In this document: piece after piece, positions 44,773 to 54,412 of the stretch
Numbering within the stretch: the first letter of the stretch is position 1
Layout of the letters: the number at the start of each line of letters is the position of its first letter
Origin: Flavobacterium sp. W4I14
Lineage (GTDB): Bacteria; Bacteroidota; Bacteroidia; Sphingobacteriales; Sphingobacteriaceae
Direction: 5' to 3'
Length of the DNA: 64,000 nucleotides
NCBI GenBank assembly: GCA_030817875.1
Contig: JAUSZU010000001.1
Location: 372,001 to 436,000 of the forward strand
Translations under genes and position numbers: made by a program
Notes under the pieces: generated by a model
Database searches by the model: none
Told to the model about the DNA's origin: nothing
Seen by the model: only the letters and a program-made list of their open reading frames with translations

Positions 44773-45369
44773 CTAACTAAAGCGAACATGCTCATAAATA
44801 TCGCTTAGCGCTATATCAAAGCCCATCGAAACAAGAGTTAGTCTATCAGATATTCCCTTGTGTTGATTGAGTGCCCAGTTTTGCTTATCATTAACGTAAT
44901 AGGCCTCTATCGACACTGATTCTGAATCAATCATAATGTATTCTTTTAATGAAGGAATATCTTTATACAGGTTAAATTTTTTCCCTTTGTCGTAATTTTT
45001 GGTTGAAGGTGACAGGATTTCAATAATAACAGTTGGTAAAATTGAGGTATCCTCATCAACATCGCTATGTATTAGGCCATTACAGTAAATTGATATGTCA
45101 GGATAGGTAAATAAAGTATTCTCAGGAATATTCATTCGTTTATCACTTCCATAAGGCCTGCAGGGCTTACCTTTAAGCTTGTTTCCAATTTCAATAAAAA
45201 CGTTGCTGAAAATCTCGTTGTGATTATCACTGGCACCAGACATTGCAAATACCTCCCCTTGGAAATACTCGTGCTTTACTGTTGAGGTTTTTTCCATCTC
45301 CAGGTATTCTTCAATGGTATAACGCCTTTTTTGATAGGCTACAGCAGGTTCGTTTACAATCTCATCCAT
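44773..45369 (-). CDS. Uma2-family putative endonuclease (DUF820)
   Basis: 198 residues with the PD-(D/E)xK-like Uma2 pattern: [39 protein letters not shown] (catalytic Asp), [19 protein letters not shown] (Glu) and LKEYIMID. Uma2 proteins are common in cyanobacteria and Bacteroidota; no biological role is settled. It is monocistronic. The 138 nt upstream of the next gene contain a small TAAACGTTTA palindrome. Confidence 0.85.
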   Translation of the reverse strand: MDEIVNEPAVAYQKRRYTIEEYLEMEKTSTVKHEYFQGEVFAMSGASDNHNEIFSNVFIEIGNKLKGKPCRPYGSDKRMNIPENTLFTYPDISIYCNGLIHSDVDEDTSILPTVIIEILSPSTKNYDKGKKFNLYKDIPSLKEYIMIDSESVSIEAYYVNDKQNWALNQHKGISDRLTLVSMGFDIALSDIYEHVRFS

Positions 45370-45507
45370 ATACTAATTTACAGATGTTTTGTCATAAAGG
45401 CCAAAACTATAAACGATTAAACGTTTAAAAACGGCTATTGGTTGGTTAATCGATCAACCGTTTAAATCGGTTAACTGCAAATTGCCAATTAAGAACTGCC
45501 AACTGAA

Positions 45508-46224
45508 TTAATGCCCTGCAAAGAAACCAATTAATGCTACACCAATTCCCAATAAAACGGCAATCATTTTGCGGGTATTGATTTTATGATCGGCACTCGA
45601 TTCGAATAAGATGGTGGTAGAAATATGTAAGAAAATACCAATTACAATACCCATAATTTTATTGAAATAAGCATCAATGCCGCCAATAGTGCCATTGCTT
45701 AAGCCAACACTTACATAAAAGCCCAGAGGTGCCATGATGGCAAATACAATCAGATAAAATATAATACTGCTTTTCTTATAATGGTTTTGCATTAATATGC
45801 TGGCCAGCGCAAAAGCAGCTGGGATGTGGTGTAGTGAAATTCCGAAAATCAGCTCATTGTGCTGTTCTTTGGCTAATGGCATCCCCTCTAAAAAAGCATG
45901 TAAACACAAACTTATCATAATCCCGAAGGGAAAAACATGCCCGTCGTGATGTTTATGAATGTGGCCATGTTCTACACCTTCTGAAAACTGCTCCAAGAAG
46001 ATCTGTAACAAAAAACCAATCAGGATGAAGACACCAATCTGCCATTTGTCGGGTCCGCTGTAAGCGTCAGGAATTAAATGTAAAACTGTAATGGCAAATA
46101 AATAGGCTCCACTGAAAGACAAAATCAATTTCAGTAGTTTAGATTTATCGCTCTTTACTAAAAATATAGCTGTCCCACCTAAAAAGGCACAGAAAAAGAG
46201 TACGCAAAGTTTCCAGATTTCCAT
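45508..46224 (-). CDS. ZIP-family metal transporter
   Basis: 238 residues, about eight membrane helices, with a histidine-rich loop (EHGHIHKHHDGH) between helices 3 and 4 and the metal-site helices LCLHAFLEGMPLA and ISLHHIPAAFALAS. It probably imports zinc or another divalent metal. It is the last gene of a three-gene leftward cluster, three bases after the PAP2 gene. Confidence 0.9.
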   Translation of the reverse strand: MEIWKLCVLFFCAFLGGTAIFLVKSDKSKLLKLILSFSGAYLFAITVLHLIPDAYSGPDKWQIGVFILIGFLLQIFLEQFSEGVEHGHIHKHHDGHVFPFGIMISLCLHAFLEGMPLAKEQHNELIFGISLHHIPAAFALASILMQNHYKKSSIIFYLIVFAIMAPLGFYVSVGLSNGTIGGIDAYFNKIMGIVIGIFLHISTTILFESSADHKINTRKMIAVLLGIGVALIGFFAGH

Positions 46225-46227
46225 AAG

Positions 46228-46791
46228 TTAAAAATCAGGTTGTAATTTTTTAAATATTCCAGAACAGATAATCCCTATGGTGATGCCTAGTAAAGCACCG
46301 GTAGTTACATCGACAGGATAATGAACACCAACATATACCTGCGCAAAACTGATGATAAACGCCCACAAAATGCCAATAGGCAAAATAGGTTTCCATCGGC
46401 TATAAAAAATGCAGATTAAAAAAACGGCTATCGCAAAATGATTGGTGGCATGTGCAGACGGAAAGCTCAGACCACTTCCACAGGGAACACGGTGGATAAT
46501 ATCGTTCGCTAAGCTTAAATCATTGCAGGGCCTAACCCGGGCTACCCAGGGTTTCACTACTCTCGACGCAATTAAATCGCCCATGGCAAAAGTGAAGAGA
46601 ACCATGCCGATAATGTAATAACCTTGTTTTTTATACTGTTTAATACAAAAAACAATAATAAAAAGGTAAAGGGGCGACCAGAAGAAACGGTTACGCATTA
46701 AGGGCATCAACCAATCAAAAAAGCTGTTTGAAAGCCCACGATGGATTTTCAAGAACAATTCTACGTCAAATTGCTGTATGCTTTCTATCAT
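46228..46791 (-). CDS. PAP2-family phosphatase
   Basis: 187 residues, membrane-embedded. The three catalytic motifs are KPWVARVRP (80-88), PSAHAT (111-116) and the later VGVHYPVDV. It probably dephosphorylates a lipid phosphate such as undecaprenyl diphosphate or phosphatidate on the periplasmic side. Its start overlaps the methyltransferase stop by four bases. Confidence 0.9.
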   Translation of the reverse strand: MIESIQQFDVELFLKIHRGLSNSFFDWLMPLMRNRFFWSPLYLFIIVFCIKQYKKQGYYIIGMVLFTFAMGDLIASRVVKPWVARVRPCNDLSLANDIIHRVPCGSGLSFPSAHATNHFAIAVFLICIFYSRWKPILPIGILWAFIISFAQVYVGVHYPVDVTTGALLGITIGIICSGIFKKLQPDF

Positions 46792-47519
46792 GCTTTTTTA
46801 CAGATTAAAATTAACCGGTCAGAACTGCTTTCGTCAAAATCGTCTAAGGCATAACTGCCAAAAGTTTTTTCGATAACCATCCCTGCCTTGGTTAGCATGC
46901 GCTGAAAATCTTCGAAACTAAATGCCTGCACCCGTTCTTCGAAATTGTATACCTTTTGTTTGTCTTCGAAATTTATCTTTTTGATAATTTTTCCGTCGAT
47001 CACATTTTTAGTGATATTAAAAGTTATGCCATCGAGCGATTTTGTTTCGCAATGATTTAAGTTGCGGATAATTTTTTCGGTATTAAAATAATCGAGCACC
47101 AAAATACCCTTAGCTGTTAAGCATTTTCGAAAGGTTTTAAGTGCATTTACATGGTCTTTTTCGGTATCGAAATAACCAAAACTGGTAAACAGATTTAAGG
47201 CCACATCAAAGTAATTGATGTAAAACAACCTGCGCATATCGTGTACAAGAAAATGTAATTTATTATTTTCGAATTGCTTGGCATATTTTATACTTTGTTC
47301 CGAAAGGTCTATTCCAGTAACATCAAAGCCCTTTTTGTTTAAATAGATTGAATGTCGGCCTTTGCCACAGGCAATATCCAACATTTTAGCATCGGGCGTT
47401 GGGTGTAAAAATTCTGTAAGTTTATCGATGAAAAACTCGGCTTCAGCATCATTTCGTTGTTGATAAAGAATATGATAATATGGCGAATTAAACCAATATT
47501 GAAACCACTTGCGTTGCAT
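46788..47519 (-). CDS. Class I SAM-dependent methyltransferase
   Basis: 243 residues. SAM motif I is MLDIACGKGRHSIYL (about 47-60), followed by FDVTGIDLSEQSIKYA and the motif IV region FDVALNLFTSFGYF. The C-terminal half is a beta-rich extension. The substrate is unknown. It is first in the methyltransferase-PAP2-ZIP operon. Confidence 0.87.
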   Translation of the reverse strand: MQRKWFQYWFNSPYYHILYQQRNDAEAEFFIDKLTEFLHPTPDAKMLDIACGKGRHSIYLNKKGFDVTGIDLSEQSIKYAKQFENNKLHFLVHDMRRLFYINYFDVALNLFTSFGYFDTEKDHVNALKTFRKCLTAKGILVLDYFNTEKIIRNLNHCETKSLDGITFNITKNVIDGKIIKKINFEDKQKVYNFEERVQAFSFEDFQRMLTKAGMVIEKTFGSYALDDFDESSSDRLILICKKA

Positions 47520-47762
47520 ATAAAAGCCGTTTGTATCTTAAAAAGATGCAAATATAAGGTTTTACAGTCGCTAGTAAAGTTAGAATGTGCTTTTATGCAA
47601 TAAAGTTGCAAGAATATTATGGATACAGTATCCAATTAAAACACACGTTTGTTTTTGACCATAGTCTCAGTTCTGGAAAATTGATCGTGCAAATAGATAT
47701 AAAAGCAATGTAAATTAAAGTGCACAAACACTCCTAAATAGCGGCTATCTTGTTTTTTTTCT

Positions 47763-47770
47763 TATTTTTG
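47763..47770 (+). promoter_or_regulatory. -7 promoter element of the glmM-type gene
   Basis: TATTTTTG, a perfect TAnnTTTG, 22 nt before the GTG start. Confidence 0.5.
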
Positions 47771-47792
47771 AGCCTCAATTAAATTATATACA

Positions 47793-49178
47793 GTGACTTT
47801 AATAAAATCAATTTCAGGAATACGAGGAACCATTGGCGGAAGGGCTGGAGACGGCTTAACCCCATTTGATATTGTGAAATTTACAGCTGCCTTTGGTAGC
47901 TGGGTGGTACAAAAAACAGGCAATAAAAGAGTAGTTTTAGGTCGCGATGCCCGCATTTCGGGTGAGATGGTGAATAACCTGGTTATCGGAACTTTACAGG
48001 GCTTGGGTATTGAGGTAATCGATTTAGGTTTATCAACCACGCCAACTGTAGAAGTAGCTGTACCTGATGAAAAAGCAGGTGGCGGTATCATTTTAACCGC
48101 AAGCCATAACCCAAAACAATGGAATGCCTTAAAATTGCTAAATGCGAATGGCGAATTTATTAGCGACGCTGACGGAAAAGAAGTTTTAGATTTAGCAGAA
48201 AGTGCTGATTTTGATTTTGCTGATGTAGATAAATTAGGTAAAGTAATTAAAAACGATACTTATCTTCAAAAACACATCGATAAAGTTTTAGCATTACCAT
48301 TGGTTGATGTTGAGGCAATTAGAAAGGCCGATTTTAAAGTCGTAATCGACTGCGTAAATTCAACAGGCGGCATTTTTATCCCTGCTTTGTTAAAAGCTTT
48401 GGGTGTGAGCAGGGTAGTAGAATTATATTGTACACCAGACGGGCATTTTCCGCACAATCCTGAGCCACTTCCTGAAAACTTAACAGAAATATCGAAAGAA
48501 GTTCAGAAACAAAATGCCGATTTAGGTATCGTTGTTGATCCGGATGTTGACCGTTTATGTTTTGTAAACGAAGATGGTAGCATGTTTGGCGAAGAATATA
48601 CTTTGGTTGCTGTTGCCGATTATGTATTGAAAAATACACCAGGAAACACGGTTTCGAACCTTTCATCAACTCGTGCATTACGCGATGTGACCGAAAAAGC
48701 TGGGTCAGAATACAACGCATCGGCAGTAGGAGAGGTGAATGTAGTGAACAAAATGAAGACAACAAACGCCATTATTGGTGGTGAAGGAAACGGTGGAATT
48801 ATTTATCCTGAATCGCACTATGGAAGAGATGCCTTGGTTGGCATTGCCTTATTCTTAACACATTTAGCTAAATTTGGTAAATCGATCTCCGTATTAAGAG
48901 CCAGTTATCCGCAGTACCACATTTCTAAAAACAAAATTACCCTTACGCCAGAAATGGATATCGATAATCTGTTGAAACAGGTAGAAGAAAAGTATAAAAA
49001 TCAGCCATACAGTACAATTGATGGATTGAAGATAGAATTTGATAAAACTTGGGTACATTTGCGCCGTTCGAACACTGAACCGATCATCAGGATTTACAGT
49101 GAAGCAGAAAATGAAACCATTGCCGAGAATTTGGCTAACAAAATTATTTCTGACATTAAAGAAATATTACACCTTTAA
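47793..49178 (+). CDS. glmM: Phosphoglucosamine mutase / phosphohexomutase
   Basis: 461 residues, starting with GTG (TLIKSISGIRGTIGG is the normal family N-terminus). The phosphoserine loop is ILTASHNPKQWNALKLL (Ser104), the metal loop DPDVDRL, the sugar loop GEGNGGII and the phosphate loop RRSNTEPIIRIYSEA. It converts GlcN-6-P to GlcN-1-P for UDP-GlcNAc; related phosphomannomutases share these motifs. It therefore feeds peptidoglycan, LPS and the island's sugars. Confidence 0.9.
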   Translation: MTLIKSISGIRGTIGGRAGDGLTPFDIVKFTAAFGSWVVQKTGNKRVVLGRDARISGEMVNNLVIGTLQGLGIEVIDLGLSTTPTVEVAVPDEKAGGGIILTASHNPKQWNALKLLNANGEFISDADGKEVLDLAESADFDFADVDKLGKVIKNDTYLQKHIDKVLALPLVDVEAIRKADFKVVIDCVNSTGGIFIPALLKALGVSRVVELYCTPDGHFPHNPEPLPENLTEISKEVQKQNADLGIVVDPDVDRLCFVNEDGSMFGEEYTLVAVADYVLKNTPGNTVSNLSSTRALRDVTEKAGSEYNASAVGEVNVVNKMKTTNAIIGGEGNGGIIYPESHYGRDALVGIALFLTHLAKFGKSISVLRASYPQYHISKNKITLTPEMDIDNLLKQVEEKYKNQPYSTIDGLKIEFDKTWVHLRRSNTEPIIRIYSEAENETIAENLANKIISDIKEILHL

Positions 49179-49309
49179 TCGCTAAAGGATTTCAGGATTA
49201 AGCATACTGTTCAGGGTTTAATAAAACGATTAAACCCTGAACATTTAAGACAGAGACTGCCACTAGCAAGGTATCTTTGCAACATACTAACTTTTAAATA
49301 TTCGTAGAA

Positions 49310-50458
49310 ATGAAAAGGGTCTATTTAGATAATGCGGCCACAACGCCTTTAGATGCAGCAGTAATTACAGAAATGACAAATGTAATGGAAAACTATTTTG
49401 GTAATCCATCTGCCATTCATGCGCTTGGCCGCGAGGTAAGAACGCTGGTAGAAAAAGCCCGTAAAACCGTTTCTGGTCTGTTAAATGCATCTCCATCCGA
49501 AGTGTTTTTTACTTCTGGAGGCACCGAGGCCGATAATACAGCCATCCGTTGTGGAATTTCAGCTTATGGAATTAAACATGCCATTACTTCGAAAATAGAG
49601 CACCATGCCGTTGAGCATACTTTAAATACGATGCTTAAAAATGGTGAAATCGATAAATTAAGTTTCGTTAATATTGACGAAAAAGGGAATGTCGATTATA
49701 ATCATTTAGAAGAACTGCTTCAAAATAACGAACGTACTTTTGTTTCGCTAATGCATGCCAATAACGAGTTGGGTACACTGACCGATATGGTTAAAGTTGG
49801 CGATATCTGCGAGAAATACAATGCCATTTACCATGCCGATACCGTTCAAACCATGGGGCATTATCCACATAACGTACGTGAGCTTAAAGCACATTTTATA
49901 GTTTGTGCAGCGCACAAGCTCCACGGACCTAAAGGTGTTGGCTTTTTATATGTAAACAGCAACATTAAAATTCCACCAATGATTTATGGTGGTGCACAAG
50001 AGCGCAATATGCGTGGTGGTACAGAAAACGTGTACGGTATTGTTGGGTTGGCAAAAGCTTTAGAAATTGCTTATGCCGAAATGGATCAGCATCAGGCCTA
50101 TATTCAGGGCTTAAAAGATTATTTGAAAGCACAGTTAATCGCCGAAATCCCGGGTATTGCTTTTAATGGCGAAACCGATGCCGATAAAAGTTTGTACACT
50201 GTACTGAATGTATCGTTCCCTGAGATGGATATGGCCGATATGTTGCTGTTTAATTTAGATATCAATGGTATCTGTGCTTCTGGTGGAAGTGCCTGCTCTT
50301 CGGGTTCGAATATTGGTTCGCATGTATTAAACGGTATTAATGCCGATCCAAACCGTCCTTCAGTACGCTTTTCATTTAGCAAATACACTACAAAGGAAGA
50401 GTTAGATTACGTAATAGAAAAAGTTAAAATGGTAGTAAAGCAAAATGCTTTAGCTTAA
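49310..50458 (+). CDS. Cysteine desulfurase (NifS/IscS-like)
   Basis: 382 residues of fold-type I PLP enzyme: YLDNAATTPLD, TSGGTEADNTAI, AAHKLHGPKGVGF (PLP Lys203), and the active-site loop SGGSACSSGS (Cys329). It releases sulfur from cysteine for Fe-S clusters or tRNA thiolation. It is monocistronic, with a strong terminator 24 nt after the stop. Confidence 0.94.
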   Translation: MKRVYLDNAATTPLDAAVITEMTNVMENYFGNPSAIHALGREVRTLVEKARKTVSGLLNASPSEVFFTSGGTEADNTAIRCGISAYGIKHAITSKIEHHAVEHTLNTMLKNGEIDKLSFVNIDEKGNVDYNHLEELLQNNERTFVSLMHANNELGTLTDMVKVGDICEKYNAIYHADTVQTMGHYPHNVRELKAHFIVCAAHKLHGPKGVGFLYVNSNIKIPPMIYGGAQERNMRGGTENVYGIVGLAKALEIAYAEMDQHQAYIQGLKDYLKAQLIAEIPGIAFNGETDADKSLYTVLNVSFPEMDMADMLLFNLDINGICASGGSACSSGSNIGSHVLNGINADPNRPSVRFSFSKYTTKEELDYVIEKVKMVVKQNALA

Positions 50459-50481
50459 AATATCATTAACCAAATAGGAGC

Positions 50482-50508
50482 GTCCCGGTGAGAACCGGGA
50501 CTTTTTTT
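50482..50508 (+). terminator. Rho-independent terminator
   Basis: GTCCCGGT, a GAG loop, AACCGGGAC and seven T, after the cysteine desulfurase gene. Confidence 0.95.
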
Positions 50509-50539
50509 GTGCGATAAGCATAGTTGAAGTCCATTTTTT

Positions 50540-50634
50540 GGAAAGCAAAGACAGCATTTCATTTTTTAAAGTTCGCCCTGCTTTCCATTTCAAGTCCTCG
50601 CTGCGCTGTGGGCTTTACACTCCAATCAGGTTAT
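50540..50634 (+). repeat. Dispersed ~93-nt repeat, copy 2
   Basis: Colinear with 32548-32640 (GAAAGCAA, CTGCTTTCCATTTCAAG, TCCTCGCTGCGCTGTGGGC, CAATCAGGTT). Confidence 0.75.
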
Positions 50635-51113
50635 ATACAGACGTCGGTGCTGCTATTTAAGGTTATAGCATAACGCAAAAAGAAGAATTAATTTTATAAA
50701 ACAAATCTCTGTACCCTGCAGCCCAAAATAGTATTACAGGCTGTGCCACCTAAACCTGATCGGAACGAGCATCCCGATTTTATCGGGATAAAGTGGAGAG
50801 CAGGACCGTACCCGCCTAAATGCCACTGTTGCTGATTTTCAAAATGAGAAGTCATGTTTGAATAGTTATGGCTTTTGGTGAGGCAAAAAAAACTCTTGCA
50901 AAACTCAAAAATAAAACTTATATTTAATTAAGATAAAGGCAATCCACGCCATTTTAATGTAGTTCCAGAACGAAACCTTATCAAATCCCCGTGGTATAAG
51001 GTTAAGCAAATTTTAAATAGCTTTTTACAATTGCATAGAGTAGCTGAAAAAAGCATTCTGATTAAAATTGTTAACCCTGAAAACTAACCATGTTTTCAAT
51101 AATCTATATCGTC

Positions 51114-51317
51114 ATGGAAAAGAGCCAAAACAATCAAAATCTAGAGAACGCGAAGCAGGAAGAAAAATTAAACGAAGAAAGGAAACACATTTACAAGTTT
51201 ATCCTTAATCCATTTTCTTTTGAATCTTCAAACCATTTCAATAAAATCCACAAAAGAAGATTTCATTCTTTCGGCTGTATTCACGAATTGGGAAAACTTC
51301 CGGGAGCAATGTTGTAA
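51114..51317 (+). CDS. 67-residue peptide A, paralogue of peptide B
   Basis: From the ATG at 51114 (MEKSQNNQ) the product has 67 residues, exactly the length of the product at 51652-51855, and aligns to it without gaps: Met1-Glu2, F42-N43-K44, K47-R48, G54, H57-E58, G60 and P63-G64. It has no signal peptide or membrane helix, a charged, K/E/N-rich N-terminal half and a basic segment before the tail CIHELGKLPGAML. The tail is less glycine/proline-rich than in peptide B and has one cysteine (Cys55). An ATG 24 bases upstream would add eight residues. Function unknown; a leader-plus-core peptide layout is conceivable, but no maturation enzyme is adjacent. Confidence 0.6.
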   Translation: MEKSQNNQNLENAKQEEKLNEERKHIYKFILNPFSFESSNHFNKIHKRRFHSFGCIHELGKLPGAML

Positions 51318-51651
51318 TTGTGAAAGGTAAACACTTTTAATCAATGCCATTGACTTTTCTTTGGAGAGGCTATTTACTTCTTTGTGTTATGAGATAATGC
51401 TTTGGTTGAAGCGCAACAACCGATAAGATTATGCTATGCCGTATTTGATGAGGTATTAAACGTGGACTTTTAAATTAAGTGTTTTTTGCCACGAAAACAC
51501 CGAAGGCACGGAATATATCTCTCGTTTTGTCATTCTGAGCGAAGTCGAAGCAGGTTAATAAGTTACTCATCAATAAACCCATTCCCAAAACAACTAAGAA
51601 AAAACAATCTTATATTTCACTTGTTTCTTTAATACATCAATTTACAATAGT
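51318..51651. other. Intergenic region between the two paralogous peptide genes
   Basis: 334 nt, AT-rich, with a short fragment of the GTCATTCTGAGCGAAG-type repeat (about 51529-51550). No gene or clear terminator is seen. Confidence 0.5.
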
Positions 51652-51855
51652 ATGGAAACAAATAAGGAAAAAGGTAAAGTTGTTGAGAACGATTTGCTAG
51701 ATAAAGAAGTAGAAGATGTGAGAGATCATGATTCTTTAGATGAAAATAAATCATCGAAAATAACCACAAATCTTTTTAACAAAGAGGATAAACGGAAGAA
51801 TAATCCACTAGGGCCAGGACACGAACCCGGACCAACACCAGGTTCAGGAATATAA
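51652..51855 (+). CDS. 67-residue peptide B with PG-rich tail
   Basis: 67 residues: an acidic and lysine-rich first half, NLFNKEDKRKNN (40-51), and the tail LGPGHEPGPTPGSGI. Homologous and colinear with peptide A (51114-51317). No signal peptide, cysteine or membrane segment. It is followed 40 nt later by a clear terminator, so it is a real, separately ended transcript unit. Function unknown. The conserved G-x-x-H-E-x-G-x-x-P-G tail is the only motif. Confidence 0.65.
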   Translation: METNKEKGKVVENDLLDKEVEDVRDHDSLDENKSSKITTNLFNKEDKRKNNPLGPGHEPGPTPGSGI

Positions 51856-51894
51856 TTGGTCGGAATATAATTTACGAACAAAATGACTAAATTT

Positions 51895-51921
51895 AAACCA
51901 CAGCAATTGCTGTGGTTTTTT
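51895..51921 (+). terminator. Terminator after peptide B gene
   Basis: AAACCACAGC, an AATT loop, GCTGTGGTTTTTT. Confidence 0.92.
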
Positions 51922-51935
51922 AGCTAAATCCCAAA

Positions 51936-52835
51936 ATGGAAAGAAGAAATTTTATCAAAAACTCGGCATTGGCCATGGCCTTGCTTTCAATTTATAAAAC
52001 AGATGTTTTTGCGCAGCAAGCGCTAATGCGTGCTTACAACTTTAAACCATTGCGCAATAATGTAGGGATATTTACCGAACAGGGCGGTACAATAGGCTGG
52101 TTAAATTCGAGCAATGGTTTTGTGGTGGTAGACGCCCAGTTCCCAACTTCGGCGCCACATGTGATCGAAGAATTAAAAAAACTAGGCGAAAAACCTTTCA
52201 AATACCTGATTAATACCCATCATCATGGCGACCATACCGCTGGCAATATCTCCTTTAAAGGATTGGCCGAAAAGGTTGTGGCGCATCAAAACTCCTTAGT
52301 TAACCAGAAAAGAGGTGCAGAGAAAGCAAATAACTTAGATAAACAGTTATTGCCTGACACTACTTTTGGAACAAAATGGGCAACAAAAGTAGGGGATGAA
52401 AACATAAAAGCTTCTTATTATGGCTCTGGTCATACCAATGGTGATGCCGTTTATCATTTTGAGCATGCAAATATTGCGCATGTAGGCGATTTGGTTTTCA
52501 ACCGTAAGTTTCCTTACATTGATCGGGAAAACGGCGCACACATCGGCAATTGGATCACAGCATTGGATAAAATTCTAGCCCAGTTTGATAACGATACCCT
52601 GTTTATCTGGGGACATAGCCTAGATCCTGAAAAAGTAACAGGAAACAAAGCAGATGTTAAAGCTTTTCAAAATTACCTGCAGAACCTTTTAACTTTTGTG
52701 AGCGGAGAAATTAAAGCGGGTAAAAGCAAAGAAGACATTTTGAAAGTAAGCTCAATTCCAAATGCTACAGAATGGAAGGGAGAGGGCATTCAAAGGAGTT
52801 TAAGTGCTGCTTATGATGAGCTGAAAGGGGTTTAG
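51936..52835 (+). CDS. Exported MBL-fold hydrolase
   Basis: 299 residues. The N-terminus MERRNFIKNSALAMALLSIY resembles a Tat/Sec signal with a weak twin-arginine motif, cleaved near VFAQQ. The metallo-beta-lactamase core has NTHHHGDHTAGN, SGHTNGDAVYHFE, AHVGDLVFNR and WGHS, giving the zinc ligands of the fold. It is likely a periplasmic hydrolase; the substrate is unknown and it need not confer antibiotic resistance. Confidence 0.87.
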   Translation: MERRNFIKNSALAMALLSIYKTDVFAQQALMRAYNFKPLRNNVGIFTEQGGTIGWLNSSNGFVVVDAQFPTSAPHVIEELKKLGEKPFKYLINTHHHGDHTAGNISFKGLAEKVVAHQNSLVNQKRGAEKANNLDKQLLPDTTFGTKWATKVGDENIKASYYGSGHTNGDAVYHFEHANIAHVGDLVFNRKFPYIDRENGAHIGNWITALDKILAQFDNDTLFIWGHSLDPEKVTGNKADVKAFQNYLQNLLTFVSGEIKAGKSKEDILKVSSIPNATEWKGEGIQRSLSAAYDELKGV

Positions 52836-52857
52836 TAACTAAGCTTATAAAAAATTA

Positions 52858-52938
52858 TTAACCACAGATAAAAAGGATGTACACAGATAAGGATAATGCC
52901 TGTAAAATCTGTGTTGATCTGTGTGCATCTGTGGTTAA
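52858..52938. repeat. CCACAGAT palindromic repeat, copy 1
   Basis: TTAACCACAGAT at the left answers ATCTGTGGTTAA at the right, with GTACACAGAT and ATCTGTGTGC inside. It lies between the MBL gene and cydA. Confidence 0.8.
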
Positions 52939-53058
52939 ACAAAACAACTGTCACTGCAGCAACGAACAGCCAAATCTTTTTTCAATTTATAAACGTTCTA
53001 TATTTAAAATAATCCTTTCAACGTCATTGAATTACCGTAGGCTTTAGTGTTTAACAAC

Positions 53059-53066
53059 TATATTTG
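53059..53066 (+). promoter_or_regulatory. -7 promoter element of cydA
   Basis: TATATTTG, a perfect TAnnTTTG, 23 nt before the ATG at 53090. Confidence 0.55.
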
Positions 53067-53089
53067 TTACAATTCAAAATCTACAGCTC

Positions 53090-54409
53090 ATGGATGATTT
53101 TATCGCAGCCCGTTCCCAAATGGCCTTATCGTTAGGCTTCCACATCATTTTTTCCTGTATTGGCATGGTTATGCCTTTCTTTATGGCCGTATCGCATTAT
53201 AAATGGCTTAAAACAAACGATGAGGTATATAAAAACCTTACTAAGGCCTGGAGTAAAGGTGTAGCCATCTTCTTCGCTACCGGCGCGGTATCGGGCACCA
53301 TGTTATCTTTCGAATTAGGCTTGCTCTGGCCAAAATTTATGGATCATGCAGGACCAATCTTCGGGATGCCTTTTTCGCTAGAAGGAACAGCCTTTTTTAT
53401 CGAAGCAATAGCCCTCGGCTTTTTCTTGTATGGATGGAATAAGTTAAATAAATGGTTTCATTGGTTTACCGGGATGGTTGTAGGGGTAAGTGGTTTAGCC
53501 TCCGGAATTTTGGTGGTTGCCGCAAATGCATGGATGAACAGTCCGGCGGGTTTTGATTTTGTAAACGGGCAATACCTGAATATCGATCCCATACGGGCCA
53601 TGTTCAATAAAGCTTGGTTTAGTCAGGCATTGCACATGTGCTTGGCCGCATTTACCGCTACGGGCTTTGCGGTGGCAGGTGTACATGCTTTAATGATCCT
53701 GAGAGACCGAAATAAAGAATTTCATTTAAAAGCCTTTAAAATAGCGGCCATATTTGCTTGTATCGGTGCCTTATTGCAGCCTTTAAGTGGCGATATTTCG
53801 GCAAAAGATGTAGCCAAAAGGCAACCTGCTAAACTTGCAGCTATGGAGGCATTATACAAAACCGAAAAACCTGCCCCGCTATTGATTGGTGGAATTGTGA
53901 ACGAGAAAGATAAAACCGTGAAAGGTGCAATCGAAATTCCAGGTGCTTTAAGTTTCCTGGCGCATGGCGATTTCAGCGCTGAGGTAAAGGGCTTAGATCA
54001 GATTCCAGAAAACGAGCATCCTCCGGTAGCCATCACCCATTATGCTTTCCAGATTATGGTTGGAATTGGCACGCTACTACTTTTAGTATCCTTAACTTAT
54101 TTTTTCACCTTATTTAAAAAGAAACCTTTAACCGAGAAACGCTGGCTGTTGAAATTATTTGTTGTGGCCATTCCGCTTGGTTACATCGCTTTAGAGGCCG
54201 GCTGGGTAGTTACAGAGGTTGGTCGACAGCCATGGATTATTTATGGGGTTATGCGCACTAAGGATGCCGTTACACCGATGCCGGGCGTTGCTTACTCATT
54301 TTATATCTTCTCCGCCATTTATGTTTCCTTAAGCCTAATTGTAACGTTTTTGCTTTACCGCCAGATTAAAATGGTGCCAGTACTCTATAACAAATCAGAA
54401 ACAAAATAA
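53090..54409 (+). CDS. cydA: Cytochrome bd-type quinol oxidase subunit I
   Basis: 439 residues, about nine membrane helices. Haem ligand candidates are His18 (SLGFHIIFSCIG) and His182 (SQALHMCLAAF); the conserved acidic pair is in FSLEGTAFFIEAIALGFFLYGW, and GRQPW is present near residue 380. The quinol-binding loop is short, as in CioA-like enzymes. With CydB it reduces O2 to water at low oxygen in the inner membrane. Flanked on both sides by CCACAGAT repeats. Confidence 0.96.
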   Translation: MDDFIAARSQMALSLGFHIIFSCIGMVMPFFMAVSHYKWLKTNDEVYKNLTKAWSKGVAIFFATGAVSGTMLSFELGLLWPKFMDHAGPIFGMPFSLEGTAFFIEAIALGFFLYGWNKLNKWFHWFTGMVVGVSGLASGILVVAANAWMNSPAGFDFVNGQYLNIDPIRAMFNKAWFSQALHMCLAAFTATGFAVAGVHALMILRDRNKEFHLKAFKIAAIFACIGALLQPLSGDISAKDVAKRQPAKLAAMEALYKTEKPAPLLIGGIVNEKDKTVKGAIEIPGALSFLAHGDFSAEVKGLDQIPENEHPPVAITHYAFQIMVGIGTLLLLVSLTYFFTLFKKKPLTEKRWLLKLFVVAIPLGYIALEAGWVVTEVGRQPWIIYGVMRTKDAVTPMPGVAYSFYIFSAIYVSLSLIVTFLLYRQIKMVPVLYNKSETK

Positions 54410-54412
54410 TTA

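Larger units (their letters stand above)
50459..51113. other. Intergenic region with terminator and repeats
   Basis: 655 nt. Contains the terminator at 50482-50508, a dispersed repeat copy (50540-50634), and at about 50747-50810 a diverged inverted relative of that repeat with an internal hairpin ATCCCGATTTTATCGGGAT. No gene is seen. Confidence 0.7.

Noticed and set aside
45433..45480. GGCTATT upstream of the Uma2 gene region as a shared promoter
   Set aside because: No -7 element at the required spacing, and its direction points away from the gene start.
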